The notes under the pieces are model-generated. The model was not told the origin of the DNA, did not search any database, and was given only the letters and a program-made list of their open reading frames with translations. Below are positions 1 through 7,693 of a DNA stretch of 15,493 nt, piece by piece. Source of the stretch: CAYLLN01 sp036496265 (lineage in GTDB: Bacteria > Planctomycetota > Planctomycetia > Pirellulales > Pirellulaceae); NCBI GenBank assembly GCA_036496265.1, contig DASXLL010000003.1:1-15493 (forward strand). Reading direction: 5' to 3'. Numbering within the stretch: the first letter of the stretch is position 1; every line of letters begins with the position of its first letter. Both the position numbers and the translations under genes were made by a program.

Positions 1-891
1 GCAGCGGAAATCGTCCGCGATATTTGGGAATTCGAAATTGTCCGCAAGCCGACTGCCGTCACGGTTGGCACGTTAGCTGGCGGAATTGTGCTGCTCGCGC
101 TGGCTTACCTGGGTGCGAGCATGATTAGCCGGTGGGTGGCTCGAAAACTGTTGGCGCGCTTTGGGGTGAGCAAAAATGCAGTTGCGCCGCTGCAATCGCT
201 GACGTTCTATTTGCTGCTGGCGATGTTTACGATGCTGTCGCTGACGATTTTGCACGTGCCGATTACGGCGTTTAGTTTTCTGGGCGGGGCGGTCGCGATC
301 GGAGCCGGCTTTGGCAGCCAGAACGTCATCAACAATTTCATCAGCGGGCTGATTTTGCTCGTCGAACGGCCGATCCGGGTTGGCGATGTCGTTGAGTTCG
401 ACGGCATGACAGGGACGGTGTCGCAGATCGGCGCCCGCAGCACGAGGATCGGCACTGGCGTCAACCACGATATCATCGTGCCGAATAGCAAGCTGCTGGA
501 AACGAGCGTCGTCAATTGGACGCTGTCGGACGATATTGTGGGCGCGAACGTGACGGTTGGGGTGGCCTACGGATCGCCGACGCGAGAAGTGGAGCGGTTG
601 CTGCTTTTGGCAGCAAACCAACACGCGTACGTGCTGAAAGATCCGGCGGCCGACGTGATCCTGGCTGATTTCGGCGCGGACTCGCTGCAGTTCAAGCTGC
701 GGGTGTGGATCAATTTGCGGGCGGCGCGGCGGGTGCAAGTTGAAAGCGATCTGCGTTTTGCGATCGACGAGCTGTTTGCCACGCGGGGCATCGTGATGGC
801 TTATCCGCAGCGCGATATTCACTTGAATGTGCTGCGGCCGGTGGAAGTGCGGATGGCTCAGCCGGCGGCGACGTTGGCCAAGGCGGCGTAA
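1..891 (+). CDS. MscS-family mechanosensitive ion channel, C-terminal part (5' end outside window)
   Basis: Channels of this family open under membrane tension and release solutes during hypo-osmotic shock. The frame is open from the first base of the window, so the gene starts further left; the GTG at 88 lies inside the reading frame and is not the true start. The visible part holds the last membrane segments and then the pore helix and beta domain, with the typical Gly/Ala-rich pore stretch (GGAVAIGAGFGSQNVINNF), then LVERPIRVGDVVEF, G-V-I/S-G-A-R-S-T-R and IVPNSKLLE, and the alpha/beta C-terminal domain. This is the standard MscS core. The gene may encode a larger MscK/MscM-like protein with a long N-terminal region, but that part cannot be seen. 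The stop is TAA at 889. Family assignment is very secure; the subtype is unknown. Confidence 0.95.
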   Translation, partial: AAEIVRDIWEFEIVRKPTAVTVGTLAGGIVLLALAYLGASMISRWVARKLLARFGVSKNAVAPLQSLTFYLLLAMFTMLSLTILHVPITAFSFLGGAVAIGAGFGSQNVINNFISGLILLVERPIRVGDVVEFDGMTGTVSQIGARSTRIGTGVNHDIIVPNSKLLETSVVNWTLSDDIVGANVTVGVAYGSPTREVERLLLLAANQHAYVLKDPAADVILADFGADSLQFKLRVWINLRAARRVQVESDLRFAIDELFATRGIVMAYPQRDIHLNVLRPVEVRMAQPAATLAKAA

Positions 892-1031
892 AATCGGGCA
901 TTGGAACAGGAGGAAACAGAGGTAACGGAGGCCAGCAACTGGCTTTGCGGGCACTGTGCCGGTTTCATTCTCGTTGGCCGCGAATTAGGCTGGTTTGAGC
1001 CTCGAATTCGCATCTAGTGAGAGTAGCAACC

Positions 1032-1652
1032 ATGAACGACGAAATTCGGCCCGGTGGCGATTTACTTGGCGGTTCGACAGCAGGAATGCCTGTCGCTCGG
1101 AAGGTGATCGAACACGAGCTGCGGCATCTGCAGCAGGAGTGGTGGTGGTTTTTGGTGTTGGGCATTTTGCTCGTGCTCAGCGGTGTTGTTGCCATTGGTT
1201 ATCCGGCGATTAGCTCGGTGGCAATCGTCGTCGTCCTCGGCATGTGCTTGCTCATTAGCGGCGTCGCGACGATCGTGGCCACGTTTTGGGCCGGCCGGTG
1301 GAGTGCTCACCTCTTACAGCTTTTGATCGGCATTTTTTACGCCGTCGTTGGGTTCTTGATTATGGATAAGCCGCTCGAATCGACCGCCAGCCTGACGCTC
1401 GTGGTCGCGGCCATGTTCATCGTCGTCGGCATCATGCGGTCTGTCGCGGCACTAACCATCCGCTATCCGCAGTGGGGTTGGTCGCTGCTCAGCGGAATTT
1501 TGGCGACGTTGATCGGCCTGATGATCTATAAAAGCTTTCCGGAAACCGCCCTGTGGGCCATTGGCACGCTCGTTGGCATCCAACTTATATTTGACGGTTG
1601 GTTCTGGATCATGCTGGCGATCGCCCTGAGGCGGCTGCCAGCAGGGCGGTAA
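1032..1652 (+). CDS. HdeD/DUF308-like six-helix membrane protein
   Basis: This 206-residue protein has a polar N-terminus of about 35 residues, followed by three pairs of hydrophobic helices. The pattern WWWFLVLGILLVLSGVVAIGYP, then a Gly-rich second helix, then a repeat of the same plan is typical of the HdeD/DUF308 family. In E. coli HdeD is linked to acid resistance at high cell density, but its biochemical role is unknown and most homologues are uncharacterised. I chose ATG 1032 rather than the in-frame GTG at 1017 because the N-terminus reads more naturally and a weak GAGAG lies about 8 nt upstream. It follows the MscS gene by 140 bp on the same strand and converges with the gene ending at 1690. 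A stress-related membrane role is inferred from the family only. Confidence 0.85.
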   Translation: MNDEIRPGGDLLGGSTAGMPVARKVIEHELRHLQQEWWWFLVLGILLVLSGVVAIGYPAISSVAIVVVLGMCLLISGVATIVATFWAGRWSAHLLQLLIGIFYAVVGFLIMDKPLESTASLTLVVAAMFIVVGIMRSVAALTIRYPQWGWSLLSGILATLIGLMIYKSFPETALWAIGTLVGIQLIFDGWFWIMLAIALRRLPAGR

Positions 1653-1658
1653 GCGACG

Positions 1659-1686
1659 GAATTCAGAATGCAGAATTCAGAATGCA
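1659..1686. repeat. Perfect 14-nt tandem duplication between converging genes
   Basis: The unit GAATTCAGAATGCA occurs twice head to tail with no mismatch, starting 6 bp after the stop codon of the HdeD-like gene and ending 4 bp before the stop of the convergent gene. It fills nearly the whole gap. It is one of three short tandem-oligomer tracts placed right after genes in this window. No function is apparent. Confidence 0.9.
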
Positions 1687-1689
1687 AAG

Positions 1690-2823
1690 TTAGTGGCCGA
1701 ATTTTAGGGTAACGTTTTGGCCTTCGAATTTTAGTTGCGACTTGAGCTCGAAGGCGTTGCCTATTTGACGATACTCGAATGGCCCGCTTCCGAACGGGTC
1801 TTTGAGGTCCTTCAATTTCTCCGGGCCGCCTTCGACGACGGCGATTCCGGCGAGCAGCATGGCCAGGCGGACCTGGGCACGTTGCTCCCTGGAGCGACCT
1901 GAATCGATCAACGGCAGCAGCAACGCGGCGAGCGGATGTTCTGCCTTGACTTTCTGCTGGAACGCCGGGTATTGGGCTTCGAACTGATCCGTGGGCTCAG
2001 CGGCAAACCGCGCGATCTCGTCATAAATGGGAAAGCCGTCTTCGATCAACTTGGTAACCTCGTCGAGTGTCGCGACGTTTTTGATCGAATCAGGTGTGTT
2101 TTCGTCGAAAAACTTTTTCCACAATTCCAGGCCAGCGCCTTTTTGCCGCTGCTCTTCTTGCCTGAGCTTGGGAATGATCCAGCCGCCCATCCATTTCTTT
2201 TCAAACAGGATCGATTGTTGCAGCGTGACGGCGGGGGGCATCGCCTCGAACATGGCCACGGCCTCCGCATGCGACGCTTTGAGCTGAGGTACAAAGGGGG
2301 CAACGCAATCCACAATCATGCCTTCCATTGCTATGCGGACGAGGACGCCGACGATGACAGGGTCGCGGGTGGCGTGTCGAGCCAAGACCATCATTGACGT
2401 GAGGTCGCGACGTCCTGCCTTCCAATTGCCGTGTTCAAAAGCCCGCCGAGCATCGAGCACGGCGAGGCGAACCAAGTCGCGGGATTTGCCTAGGTGCGGC
2501 ATCAGCATGCTGATGCCGTCGTTGTAATCGAGGCCCCAATCGCAATTTTTCAGTTGAGCGCCCCGGTGCAAGAACATCAGGCTCTGCTGCGATGCATCGA
2601 GGAGCTTTTTGGCAGCCGGATCATTAACTGAAACCGTCTGCAACTCGCCGAGCACTTTTTCTTGGTCCTTGTCTGGCGTGGACAGTTGTGAGAATGCCTG
2701 CCAATACTGAAGTGCGGCGTTAGCCGCCAACTCGGTCCGGCCATCGGGCGTCTGGGCCGATGCCAGCGGAATTTCAAGAGCCAGGAATGATACGAGCAAA
2801 ATCAGAAAGCGAAAGAATCGCAT
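1690..2823 (-). CDS. Secreted protein of unknown function in an ECF sigma operon
   Basis: I do not recognise a characterised family. The 377-residue product starts with a clear signal peptide: Arg residues, the hydrophobic core FLILLVSFLALEI and a probable cleavage after ASA (about residue 23). The rest is mainly helical, with a conserved-looking centre around residues 120-180 (LDARRAFEHGNWKAGRRDL, a VRIAMEGMIVDC segment). The C-terminal DPFGSGPFEYRQIGNAFEL resembles the end of pseudopilin-like or Verrucomicrobia/Planctomycetes exported proteins. Its ATG follows the stop codon of the upstream membrane protein gene with no base between, so translation is very likely coupled. The context suggests an exported component or target of the sigma/anti-sigma pair, but this is inference. 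The gene ends 4 bp from the 14-nt tandem repeat. Confidence 0.8.
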   Translation of the reverse strand: MRFFRFLILLVSFLALEIPLASAQTPDGRTELAANAALQYWQAFSQLSTPDKDQEKVLGELQTVSVNDPAAKKLLDASQQSLMFLHRGAQLKNCDWGLDYNDGISMLMPHLGKSRDLVRLAVLDARRAFEHGNWKAGRRDLTSMMVLARHATRDPVIVGVLVRIAMEGMIVDCVAPFVPQLKASHAEAVAMFEAMPPAVTLQQSILFEKKWMGGWIIPKLRQEEQRQKGAGLELWKKFFDENTPDSIKNVATLDEVTKLIEDGFPIYDEIARFAAEPTDQFEAQYPAFQQKVKAEHPLAALLLPLIDSGRSREQRAQVRLAMLLAGIAVVEGGPEKLKDLKDPFGSGPFEYRQIGNAFELKSQLKFEGQNVTLKFGH

Positions 2824-3303
2824 TTAGAGATCTCCTTTTAGTAACAAGCCGCGGTCGGAGTGAATAAAGAGGTGAGTTGGTGTTGGTTCGGTCGGCGATG
2901 CATGTGAGGCATGCTTGTCGAGGAGTGCATCGAGATCGTCGGGTGAGCGGAGCAGGGCTCGCTGATAGGCCCAGACCGAGGGGAGCGAATCATCGAATGC
3001 GGTGGCAATGAGTGGCTCAGGGACTTCGGTCGGAGACTCCACGATGTTTGGCCGACCGGTGGGCCGAAGTACGAAGGCTGCCAACGCGCAGGCGGCAATG
3101 CCCGCGGCGCTGGCAATGCCTGTAGCAAGGTAAGCCCTGGCTCGCTCCGCGGCCCAAACCCATGTAGACGTAAAGAGTGGCGGCAAAGTCTTCGTGGGCG
3201 CATTCTGTAATTGGCCGGCAATCGATTGGCGCAGACGGTGCGATGGTTGTCGGGGCTTCAAAGCCGCCAGTTCGGTTTCGAGCGGATCGAATTGTTCACT
3301 CAT
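2824..3303 (-). CDS. Single-helix membrane protein, probable anti-sigma factor
   Basis: The 159-residue protein has a charged cytoplasmic N-terminus (FDPLETELAALKPRQPSHRLRQSI), one hydrophobic segment at about residues 59-79, and a hydrophilic, Pro-rich C-terminal half presumably outside the membrane. The DPLE..L..LKPR..S..LR start is a pattern I associate with short planctomycete proteins encoded next to ECF sigma factors. It has no ZAS-type zinc motif (H-x3-C-x2-C), so it is not a classical zinc anti-sigma factor. Its ATG overlaps the sigma gene stop by 8 nt (ATGAGTGA), and its own stop abuts the next ATG. The topology and coupling support a role in binding or silencing the sigma factor; this is inferred from context. 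Confidence 0.75.
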   Translation of the reverse strand: MSEQFDPLETELAALKPRQPSHRLRQSIAGQLQNAPTKTLPPLFTSTWVWAAERARAYLATGIASAAGIAACALAAFVLRPTGRPNIVESPTEVPEPLIATAFDDSLPSVWAYQRALLRSPDDLDALLDKHASHASPTEPTPTHLFIHSDRGLLLKGDL

Positions 3304-3790
3304 ACGTTGGCTCCTTGGCCAATGCCTCGCGTAGCTTGGCTAACGCGTATCGGTATCGGGAGGTGGCGGTGTTAGTCGGTATTTCCAGCGCAGCGGCAAT
3401 CTGGGCGAATGTCAGACCGCCCCAAATTTTCATGACCAGCACCGCCGACTGTTCTGAGGGAAGCTCGCGGAGGGCGGTCTCTATCGCCGTCCGACGCTCA
3501 GTGTCCTCGGTGTCCGCGAACTGGCGTTCGGCTTCGGGCCGAGCCGCTTGTTCCTCGCGATTTGCCAGACGTCGCCGCGACCGCTGCCAATCGAGCGCAC
3601 AGCGGCGGACACACGTGAAAACAAACGCGGCCGGGTCGGTCACACGCTCACGCGACCGCCAAAAACGGACAAACGCCTCCTGGACGATATCTTCGGCATC
3701 GGCCCGGCTGTTGACGAACTGGCGGGCGAGGAGCACGAGTGCCGCTCCATGCCGATCAAACCAGGTTTGCCAGTCGTCGGCAGGGGGCAT
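3296..3790 (-). CDS. RNA polymerase ECF-type sigma-70 factor
   Basis: This is a short 164-residue sigma factor, the usual length for ECF proteins. Region 2 spans about residues 12-75, with the core-binding signature DAEDIVQEAFVRFWRSRE and the -10 recognition helix FVFTCVRRCALDWQRSRRR. Region 4 spans about 105-157, with LRELPSEQSAVLVMKIWGGLTFAQIAAAL and the helix-turn-helix IPTNTATSRYRYALAKLRE. It lacks regions 1 and 3. It would direct RNA polymerase to a small regulon, probably including its own operon. It is the first gene of a coupled three-gene set with a one-helix membrane protein and a secreted protein, the usual layout for an envelope-signalled sigma factor. The start ATG at 3790 is the first in a compact frame. 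Confidence 0.93.
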   Translation of the reverse strand: MPPADDWQTWFDRHGAALVLLARQFVNSRADAEDIVQEAFVRFWRSRERVTDPAAFVFTCVRRCALDWQRSRRRLANREEQAARPEAERQFADTEDTERRTAIETALRELPSEQSAVLVMKIWGGLTFAQIAAALEIPTNTATSRYRYALAKLREALAKEPTYE

Positions 3791-3819
3791 GTGGGTCTCG
3801 TGAAGTCGTCCTAGAAGCG

Positions 3820-3849
3820 GTTCTAAGGTAAAGACGCCGTGGGCGGCAA
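3820..3849 (-). promoter_or_regulatory. Candidate promoter of the sigma operon
   Basis: On the minus strand TTGCCG (3849-3844) and TAGAAC (3825-3820) are 18 bp apart, with 29 bp from the end of the -10 to the ATG at 3790. Each box matches four of six consensus bases. The -10 is part of an inverted repeat TAGAA-GCGG-TTCTA at 3812-3825, which could be an operator or chance. This is a weak call, and an ECF-type promoter is equally possible. Confidence 0.3.
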
Positions 3850-3904
3850 TTTCCGTCTAAAGAATTCCGGCGGCTGCGTACCGCGGACGACCAAATGGGC
3901 CAAT

Positions 3905-4576
3905 TTACGGCCCAAACGAGATATTTCGGCTCGCCGCAAGCGTCAGCCGAGAAATGTAGTCGGCTCGCGGAATGTCGCGAGCACCGAGCCGCCGCGTGTG
4001 AGAGTTCGTCCATTGTACGTCGAGTAAGTTGAAGCCCCGACTCTTGAGATGCTGGACTAAGCAGGCCAGCGCCGCTTTGGAAGCGTCTGTGGCGCGATAA
4101 AACATCGATTCGGCGGCGAAGGCGGCGCCGATGGCGACACCGAAGAGGCCGCCGACGAGTCGCTGATCCTGCCAGACCTCGATACTGTGGGCGTGGCCGA
4201 GTTGGTGCAAGGTGACGTAGGCATTCTGCATTGACAGCGTCAGCCAGCAGTCGTCGTCGTGGCCGCGCGGGGCTGCGCAGGCTTCGACGACTTCGGAAAA
4301 CGCGCGGTTCATTGAGAACTGGAACTCGCCGCGCTTCAGCCGTCGTGAGACTCGGCGCGAAATATGCAGAGCGTCGAACTCCAGCACTCCCCGCGGATCG
4401 GGCGAAAGCCAAGCGATCAGCCGGCGAGCGTCGATGCGAATCGGCATCGGAAAAATGCCCCGGCGATAGGCTTCCAGCATCCAGTCCGGCGCGAGAGAAC
4501 CGCCGACGAATAGCACGCCGTCGGGACTAGCCGCTTCGACCGGCGGAAAATGCGGTTTTTCGCGCGCCGATTGCAT
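3905..4576 (-). CDS. aat: Leucyl/phenylalanyl-tRNA-protein transferase
   Basis: Aat moves Leu or Phe from its tRNA to the N-terminus of proteins starting with Arg or Lys, making N-degrons for ClpS/ClpAP. The 223-residue protein has the family landmarks in order: FPPVEAASPDGVLFVGGSL (10-27), the RGIFPMP and SPDPRGVL segments (39-65), LGHAHSIEVW (126-135), LVGGLFGVAIG...ESMF (140-159), ASKAAL (165-170), LLDVQWTNSH (184-193) and LGARDIPR (197-204). Glu156, Asp186 and Gln188 fall at the same numbers as the important residues of the E. coli enzyme. The usual FPWY after RGI is FPMP here, with an altered spacer before the SPDPR motif. It is transcribed away from the HtrA gene, with 146 bp between their starts. 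Confidence 0.95.
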   Translation of the reverse strand: MQSAREKPHFPPVEAASPDGVLFVGGSLAPDWMLEAYRRGIFPMPIRIDARRLIAWLSPDPRGVLEFDALHISRRVSRRLKRGEFQFSMNRAFSEVVEACAAPRGHDDDCWLTLSMQNAYVTLHQLGHAHSIEVWQDQRLVGGLFGVAIGAAFAAESMFYRATDASKAALACLVQHLKSRGFNLLDVQWTNSHTRRLGARDIPRADYISRLTLAASRNISFGP

Positions 4577-4656
4577 CTAACCAGCATAACCGATTCGTAA
4601 AATCGTTGCCTTCCCGAAGTCGCGACCCGAGTGACCGCGTTTTGGCCAAAAAAATG

Positions 4657-4687
4657 TTGGCGGCTGACGGCCGGTATCGCCTATAAT
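4657..4687 (+). promoter_or_regulatory. Sigma70-type promoter of the HtrA gene
   Basis: A perfect TATAAT at 4682-4687 lies 35 bp before the HtrA start codon. The best -35 is TTGGCG at 4657-4662 with a long 19-bp spacer, so recognition may depend on the -10 or on an activator. A perfect 12-nt palindrome TTTTGGCCAAAA at 4640-4651 sits just upstream and could be an operator. Transcription would start near 4694, giving a leader of about 30 nt. Confidence 0.55.
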
Positions 4688-4722
4688 GAGTCGAACTTTC
4701 GCCAGCTTGGGACGGCTCGCTA

Positions 4723-5973
4723 ATGGAATACGATCCGCGCACAGAACCTACTTGGCAACCGCCTGAGCCACCGGCGCCGCCGCGCGTCCATCCGCTCGAT
4801 CGGGCGGAAGACTTGCGTTCCGTTGCGGTGGAGACTGCCCGCATTCGCCTGGCTTGGGCGAAGCTCGTGTGGCTGCTGGCTTTCTTGGCTCTGCTCTTGG
4901 CGATCAGTTACCTTGTGCCCCATATCGCCGAGCAAACGCAGTACGCAATCACCCGCGGCAAGCAGCGGGCGGAGCATGATTTCGCCGTGGAGCACGTCGG
5001 CCTGTCGCCGATCGGTGAAATGTCGCGGGCGTATCAAATGGTTTCGCAGGTCGTCGGGCCGAGCGTGGTTCACATCAGCACGAGTGGCGCAGAGGGGCCT
5101 ATTTTGCCGATCCCGACTCGCACTCGGACGCGAATTCCAACCGAAGGTCAGGGCTCTGGCGTGGTGATGGACGCCAGCGGCTACATTTTGACGAACAATC
5201 ATGTGATCAGAGGCGCAAACGCGATCCAGATTTCACTGGCCGATGGTCGCAAAGTGAAAGCTGTCGTCATCGGCCGCGACGGTGCGAGCGATCTGGCCGT
5301 TTTGAAGATCGACGCCGATGGTCTGGTGCCGGCCGAATTCGCGGACAGCGATAAAATGGAAACGGGTGCGCTGGTGTGGGCTGTCGGCAGCCCGTTTGGT
5401 CTGGAGCGGTCGATTACCTCGGGCATTTTGAGCGCTAAGCATCGCTCTGGTCTCGCTGGCAGCGCCAGCCAGGATTTTTTGCAGACCGATGCGGCGGTGA
5501 ATCCAGGGAACAGCGGCGGGCCGCTCGTCGATGCCACGGGTAAGGTGATCGGCATCAACACGGCGATCGTTGGCGATTCGTATCAAGGTATTAGCTTTGC
5601 GATTCCGAGCAATGTGGCGCTGGACATTTACTCGCGCATCAAAGCTGGCCGCGGCTGGCTGGGCGTTACGCTCACAGAGATGACCGCCGAACGAGCACGC
5701 GAGCTCGGCCTTAGCGAAGCAACGGCCGTGTACGTGGATGGCTTTTATCCGCACGAGAATAAATCGCCGGCTGCCGCGGCGGGCGTGCAACCCGGCGACA
5801 TTGTTCTGAAATGGAATGACGAACCAGTCGGCAGCGCAAACGAATTGCGTCGGCTCGTCGAAAAAACCCACGTCGGATCAAAGGCGAAGCTGGTCGTCCG
5901 GCGCGGTGAGGGGGATTTGACACTGGAAGTGACGGTTGGCCAACGGTCGCCGAATCTTCCGAAAGAAAGCTAA
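4723..5973 (+). CDS. Membrane-anchored HtrA/Deg serine protease with one PDZ domain
   Basis: Deg proteases degrade or refold damaged envelope proteins. The 416-residue product has a Pro-rich cytoplasmic N-terminus (1-45), one membrane anchor at about 47-66, a linker, a trypsin-like domain at about 100-305 and one PDZ domain at about 310-406. The catalytic triad is visible: His160 in TNNHV, Asp190 in SDLAVLK and Ser264 in the GNSGGP loop. The PDZ part shows RGWLGVTL, AAAAGVQPGDIVLKWND and L.V.RRG. There is only one PDZ domain, as in DegS and planctomycete/HtrA-like forms, whereas DegP has two. A TATAAT box precedes the gene and a hairpin terminator candidate follows it, so it is probably a single-gene unit. 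The ATG at 4723 fits the membrane topology. Confidence 0.95.
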   Translation: MEYDPRTEPTWQPPEPPAPPRVHPLDRAEDLRSVAVETARIRLAWAKLVWLLAFLALLLAISYLVPHIAEQTQYAITRGKQRAEHDFAVEHVGLSPIGEMSRAYQMVSQVVGPSVVHISTSGAEGPILPIPTRTRTRIPTEGQGSGVVMDASGYILTNNHVIRGANAIQISLADGRKVKAVVIGRDGASDLAVLKIDADGLVPAEFADSDKMETGALVWAVGSPFGLERSITSGILSAKHRSGLAGSASQDFLQTDAAVNPGNSGGPLVDATGKVIGINTAIVGDSYQGISFAIPSNVALDIYSRIKAGRGWLGVTLTEMTAERARELGLSEATAVYVDGFYPHENKSPAAAAGVQPGDIVLKWNDEPVGSANELRRLVEKTHVGSKAKLVVRRGEGDLTLEVTVGQRSPNLPKES

Positions 5974-6002
5974 ATGATGTCTTTGTGCTGTCCCGTCCGT
6001 TT

Positions 6003-6034
6003 GGTTTGCTAGAAAGCAAACCGCCTTCTTGTTG
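6003..6034 (+). terminator. Hairpin terminator after the HtrA gene
   Basis: GGTTTGCT (6003-6010), loop AGAA, then AGCAAACC (6015-6022) form a perfect 8-bp stem, starting 30 bp after the HtrA stop. The following bases GCCTTCTTGTTG are only moderately T-rich, so efficiency is uncertain, but position and symmetry favour a terminator. Confidence 0.6.
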
Positions 6035-6123
6035 CCACGGCGCTTTGCACATTGCCTGGGCAGGTAGAATTGGATTGCGGCGACGGTTCGTTCGCTGCAA
6101 CGTTGTCCAGCACCCGTATTGCA

Positions 6124-6963
6124 ATGACCGCCAAACTGCCTCGCATTTTGATGTGCTCGCCCGACCATTACGGGATCGAGTACGAGATCAATCCATGGAT
6201 GAGCCGCGAGCGGGGAGCGAACCGCGATCTGGCGATCGAGCAGTGGGAAGGATTGGTCACGATTCTTTCCAATCTTGGGGCGGAAATCTCGCTGTTAAAG
6301 CCGGCGGAAGGATTACCCGACCTCGTGTTTACGGCCAACGCCGCGCTCATTTATGAGCGGCGGGCGATCATCTCGCATTTCCGCCACACGCAAAGGCAGG
6401 GCGAGGAGTCGCTGTGCGCCGCCTGGTTCAAGGAGCATTGCTTTGCCGTCGAGCACCTGGCCCAAGGCCGATTTTTCGAAGGCGCGGGCGACGCGCTGTT
6501 TTGCGGCGAGACGCTCATCGCCGGCTATCGCATCCGCAGCGATGTCAAAAGCCAACAGTGGCTGGGCGAGGCACTGCACTGCGAGGTGCTGCCGCTGGAA
6601 CTTGTCGATCCACACTATTACCACCTTGATACGTGCTTCTGCCCGCTTGCGCCGGGTGAGGCGATCTGGTATCCGGGAGCTTTTGACGACTATGGCCGAC
6701 GCGCGCTGGCGGAGCGTGTCGAGAATCTCATTCCCGTCGCTTCCGAGGAGGCGCAGTCGTTCGCGTGCAACGCCGTTGTCGTCGGTAAACATGTTATTAC
6801 CAACACCGGCTGCCGCAAGCTGCACGAGGCGCTCGCCGCACGGGGTTATACGCCCCACGAAACGCCGCTATCGGAGTTCGTCAAAGCGGGCGGTAGCGCG
6901 AAGTGCCTGACGTTGCGCCTCGACGGTGAAGAAGCGGCGGCGTGGAAGCCTCGCGCGGCTTAA
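6124..6963 (+). CDS. Arginine dihydrolase/DDAH-type guanidino hydrolase
   Basis: This is a pentein-fold hydrolase acting on arginine-like guanidines. From ATG 6124 it has 279 residues. It matches the pattern I recall for the N-terminal domain of cyanobacterial arginine dihydrolases (ArgZ/AgrE): LMCSPDHYGIEYEINPWM (9-26), LPDLVFTANAAL (64-75, Asn72), the FEGAGDALF block (118-126, Glu119/Asp123), YYHLDTCFCPL (165-175, His167) and GGSAKCLTL (256-264, nucleophile Cys261). Penteins use such His and Cys residues in catalysis. In ArgZ an Asn in FTANA separates dihydrolase from deiminase activity; the Asn is present. The C-terminal domain of the cyanobacterial fusion is absent. An alternative is dimethylarginine dimethylaminohydrolase. 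An upstream in-frame start at 6052 exists, but the homology begins at 6124. Confidence 0.85.
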   Translation: MTAKLPRILMCSPDHYGIEYEINPWMSRERGANRDLAIEQWEGLVTILSNLGAEISLLKPAEGLPDLVFTANAALIYERRAIISHFRHTQRQGEESLCAAWFKEHCFAVEHLAQGRFFEGAGDALFCGETLIAGYRIRSDVKSQQWLGEALHCEVLPLELVDPHYYHLDTCFCPLAPGEAIWYPGAFDDYGRRALAERVENLIPVASEEAQSFACNAVVVGKHVITNTGCRKLHEALAARGYTPHETPLSEFVKAGGSAKCLTLRLDGEEAAAWKPRAA

Positions 6964-7008
6964 GGTGTCTAATAGAATGGATCAAGCGATCTGTGCAGTG
7001 AAGAATTA

Positions 7009-7036
7009 CCGGGAGGCTTACGCCTCGCGCTCACCG
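7009..7036. repeat. REP-like short palindrome
   Basis: Between the guanidino hydrolase and nitroreductase genes the sequence GGGAGGCTTACGCCTCGCGC contains the hairpin GAGGC-TTAC-GCCTC (7013-7026). Its composition and intergenic position resemble dispersed palindromic repeats seen in planctomycete genomes. Only one copy is in this window, so dispersal cannot be shown here. Confidence 0.45.
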
Positions 7037-7054
7037 TTTTAAAAGGACCGTCTC

Positions 7055-7669
7055 ATGCAATCGCCACATCCCCCGCTTCCTAAAACCGCTCATCCGATAT
7101 TGCCCGTGATTGCGGAGAGGTGGAGTCCGTACGCGTTTGAGCCGCGGGCGATTGAGAGAGAAAAACTGCTGTCGTGCCTGGAGGCGGCGAGGTGGGCACC
7201 GTCGAGCTACAACGAGCAGCCGTGGACGTTTATTTTGGCGGAGAGGGCGGATGCGGACGCTTTTGCGAAGCTGCTCGGTTGCCTGGTCGAGGGCAATCAG
7301 GCGTGGGCGAAGAACGTCGGGGCGCTGTTGATTACGGTTGTGGCCAAGCTCTTCACAAAAAACGGCAAACCGAATCGGGCCGCCGAGCACGATATTGGCC
7401 TGGCAGCGGGGAATATGGTGCTGCAAGCGACGGCGCTGGGGTTGCAAGGGCATCAGATGATCGGCATTGAGCCGGCGAAGGTTCGCGCGGCGTACAACGT
7501 GCCCGAGAATTACGAGCCGCTAACCGCCATTGCGCTCGGCTATCCTGCGGCTGTGTCACCCGGCACGACGGACCAGGTTGCGCAGCGCGATTTGGCTCGC
7601 CGCCCAAGAAAGCCGTTATCGGAAATCATCATCAGCGACGCATGGGGACGGGCAGCGAAGCTGTCGTAA
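7055..7669 (+). CDS. Nitroreductase-family FMN oxidoreductase
   Basis: These flavoenzymes use NAD(P)H to reduce nitro compounds, quinones or related substrates. The 204-residue protein has the family start RWSPYAFEPRAI (22-33), equivalent to the FMN phosphate-binding R-R-S.R.F motif, and AARWAPSSYNEQPWTFI (44-60), the second flavin-binding segment. The centre EHDIGLAAGNMVLQATALGLQGHQMIGI (111-138) is the classic dimer helix, and LTAIALGYP (156-164) closes the fold. An AAAGGA sequence 8 nt before ATG 7055 is one of the clearest ribosome-binding sites in the window. The native substrate cannot be read from sequence. It is 91 bp after the guanidino hydrolase gene, with a palindrome between them, so co-transcription is possible but unproven. 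Confidence 0.93.
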   Translation: MQSPHPPLPKTAHPILPVIAERWSPYAFEPRAIEREKLLSCLEAARWAPSSYNEQPWTFILAERADADAFAKLLGCLVEGNQAWAKNVGALLITVVAKLFTKNGKPNRAAEHDIGLAAGNMVLQATALGLQGHQMIGIEPAKVRAAYNVPENYEPLTAIALGYPAAVSPGTTDQVAQRDLARRPRKPLSEIIISDAWGRAAKLS

Positions 7670-7693
7670 GGTGCGTGCCACCGCGTCATTATA

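Noticed and set aside
930..946. GCCAG-CAA-CTGGC-TTT hairpin as terminator after the MscS gene
   Set aside because: A stem of only five base pairs and three T residues; too weak to call.
73..954. 293-residue minus-strand ORF opposite the MscS gene
   Set aside because: Highly Arg/Gln/His-rich translation typical of the antisense of a G+C-rich gene; the plus strand has clear MscS homology.
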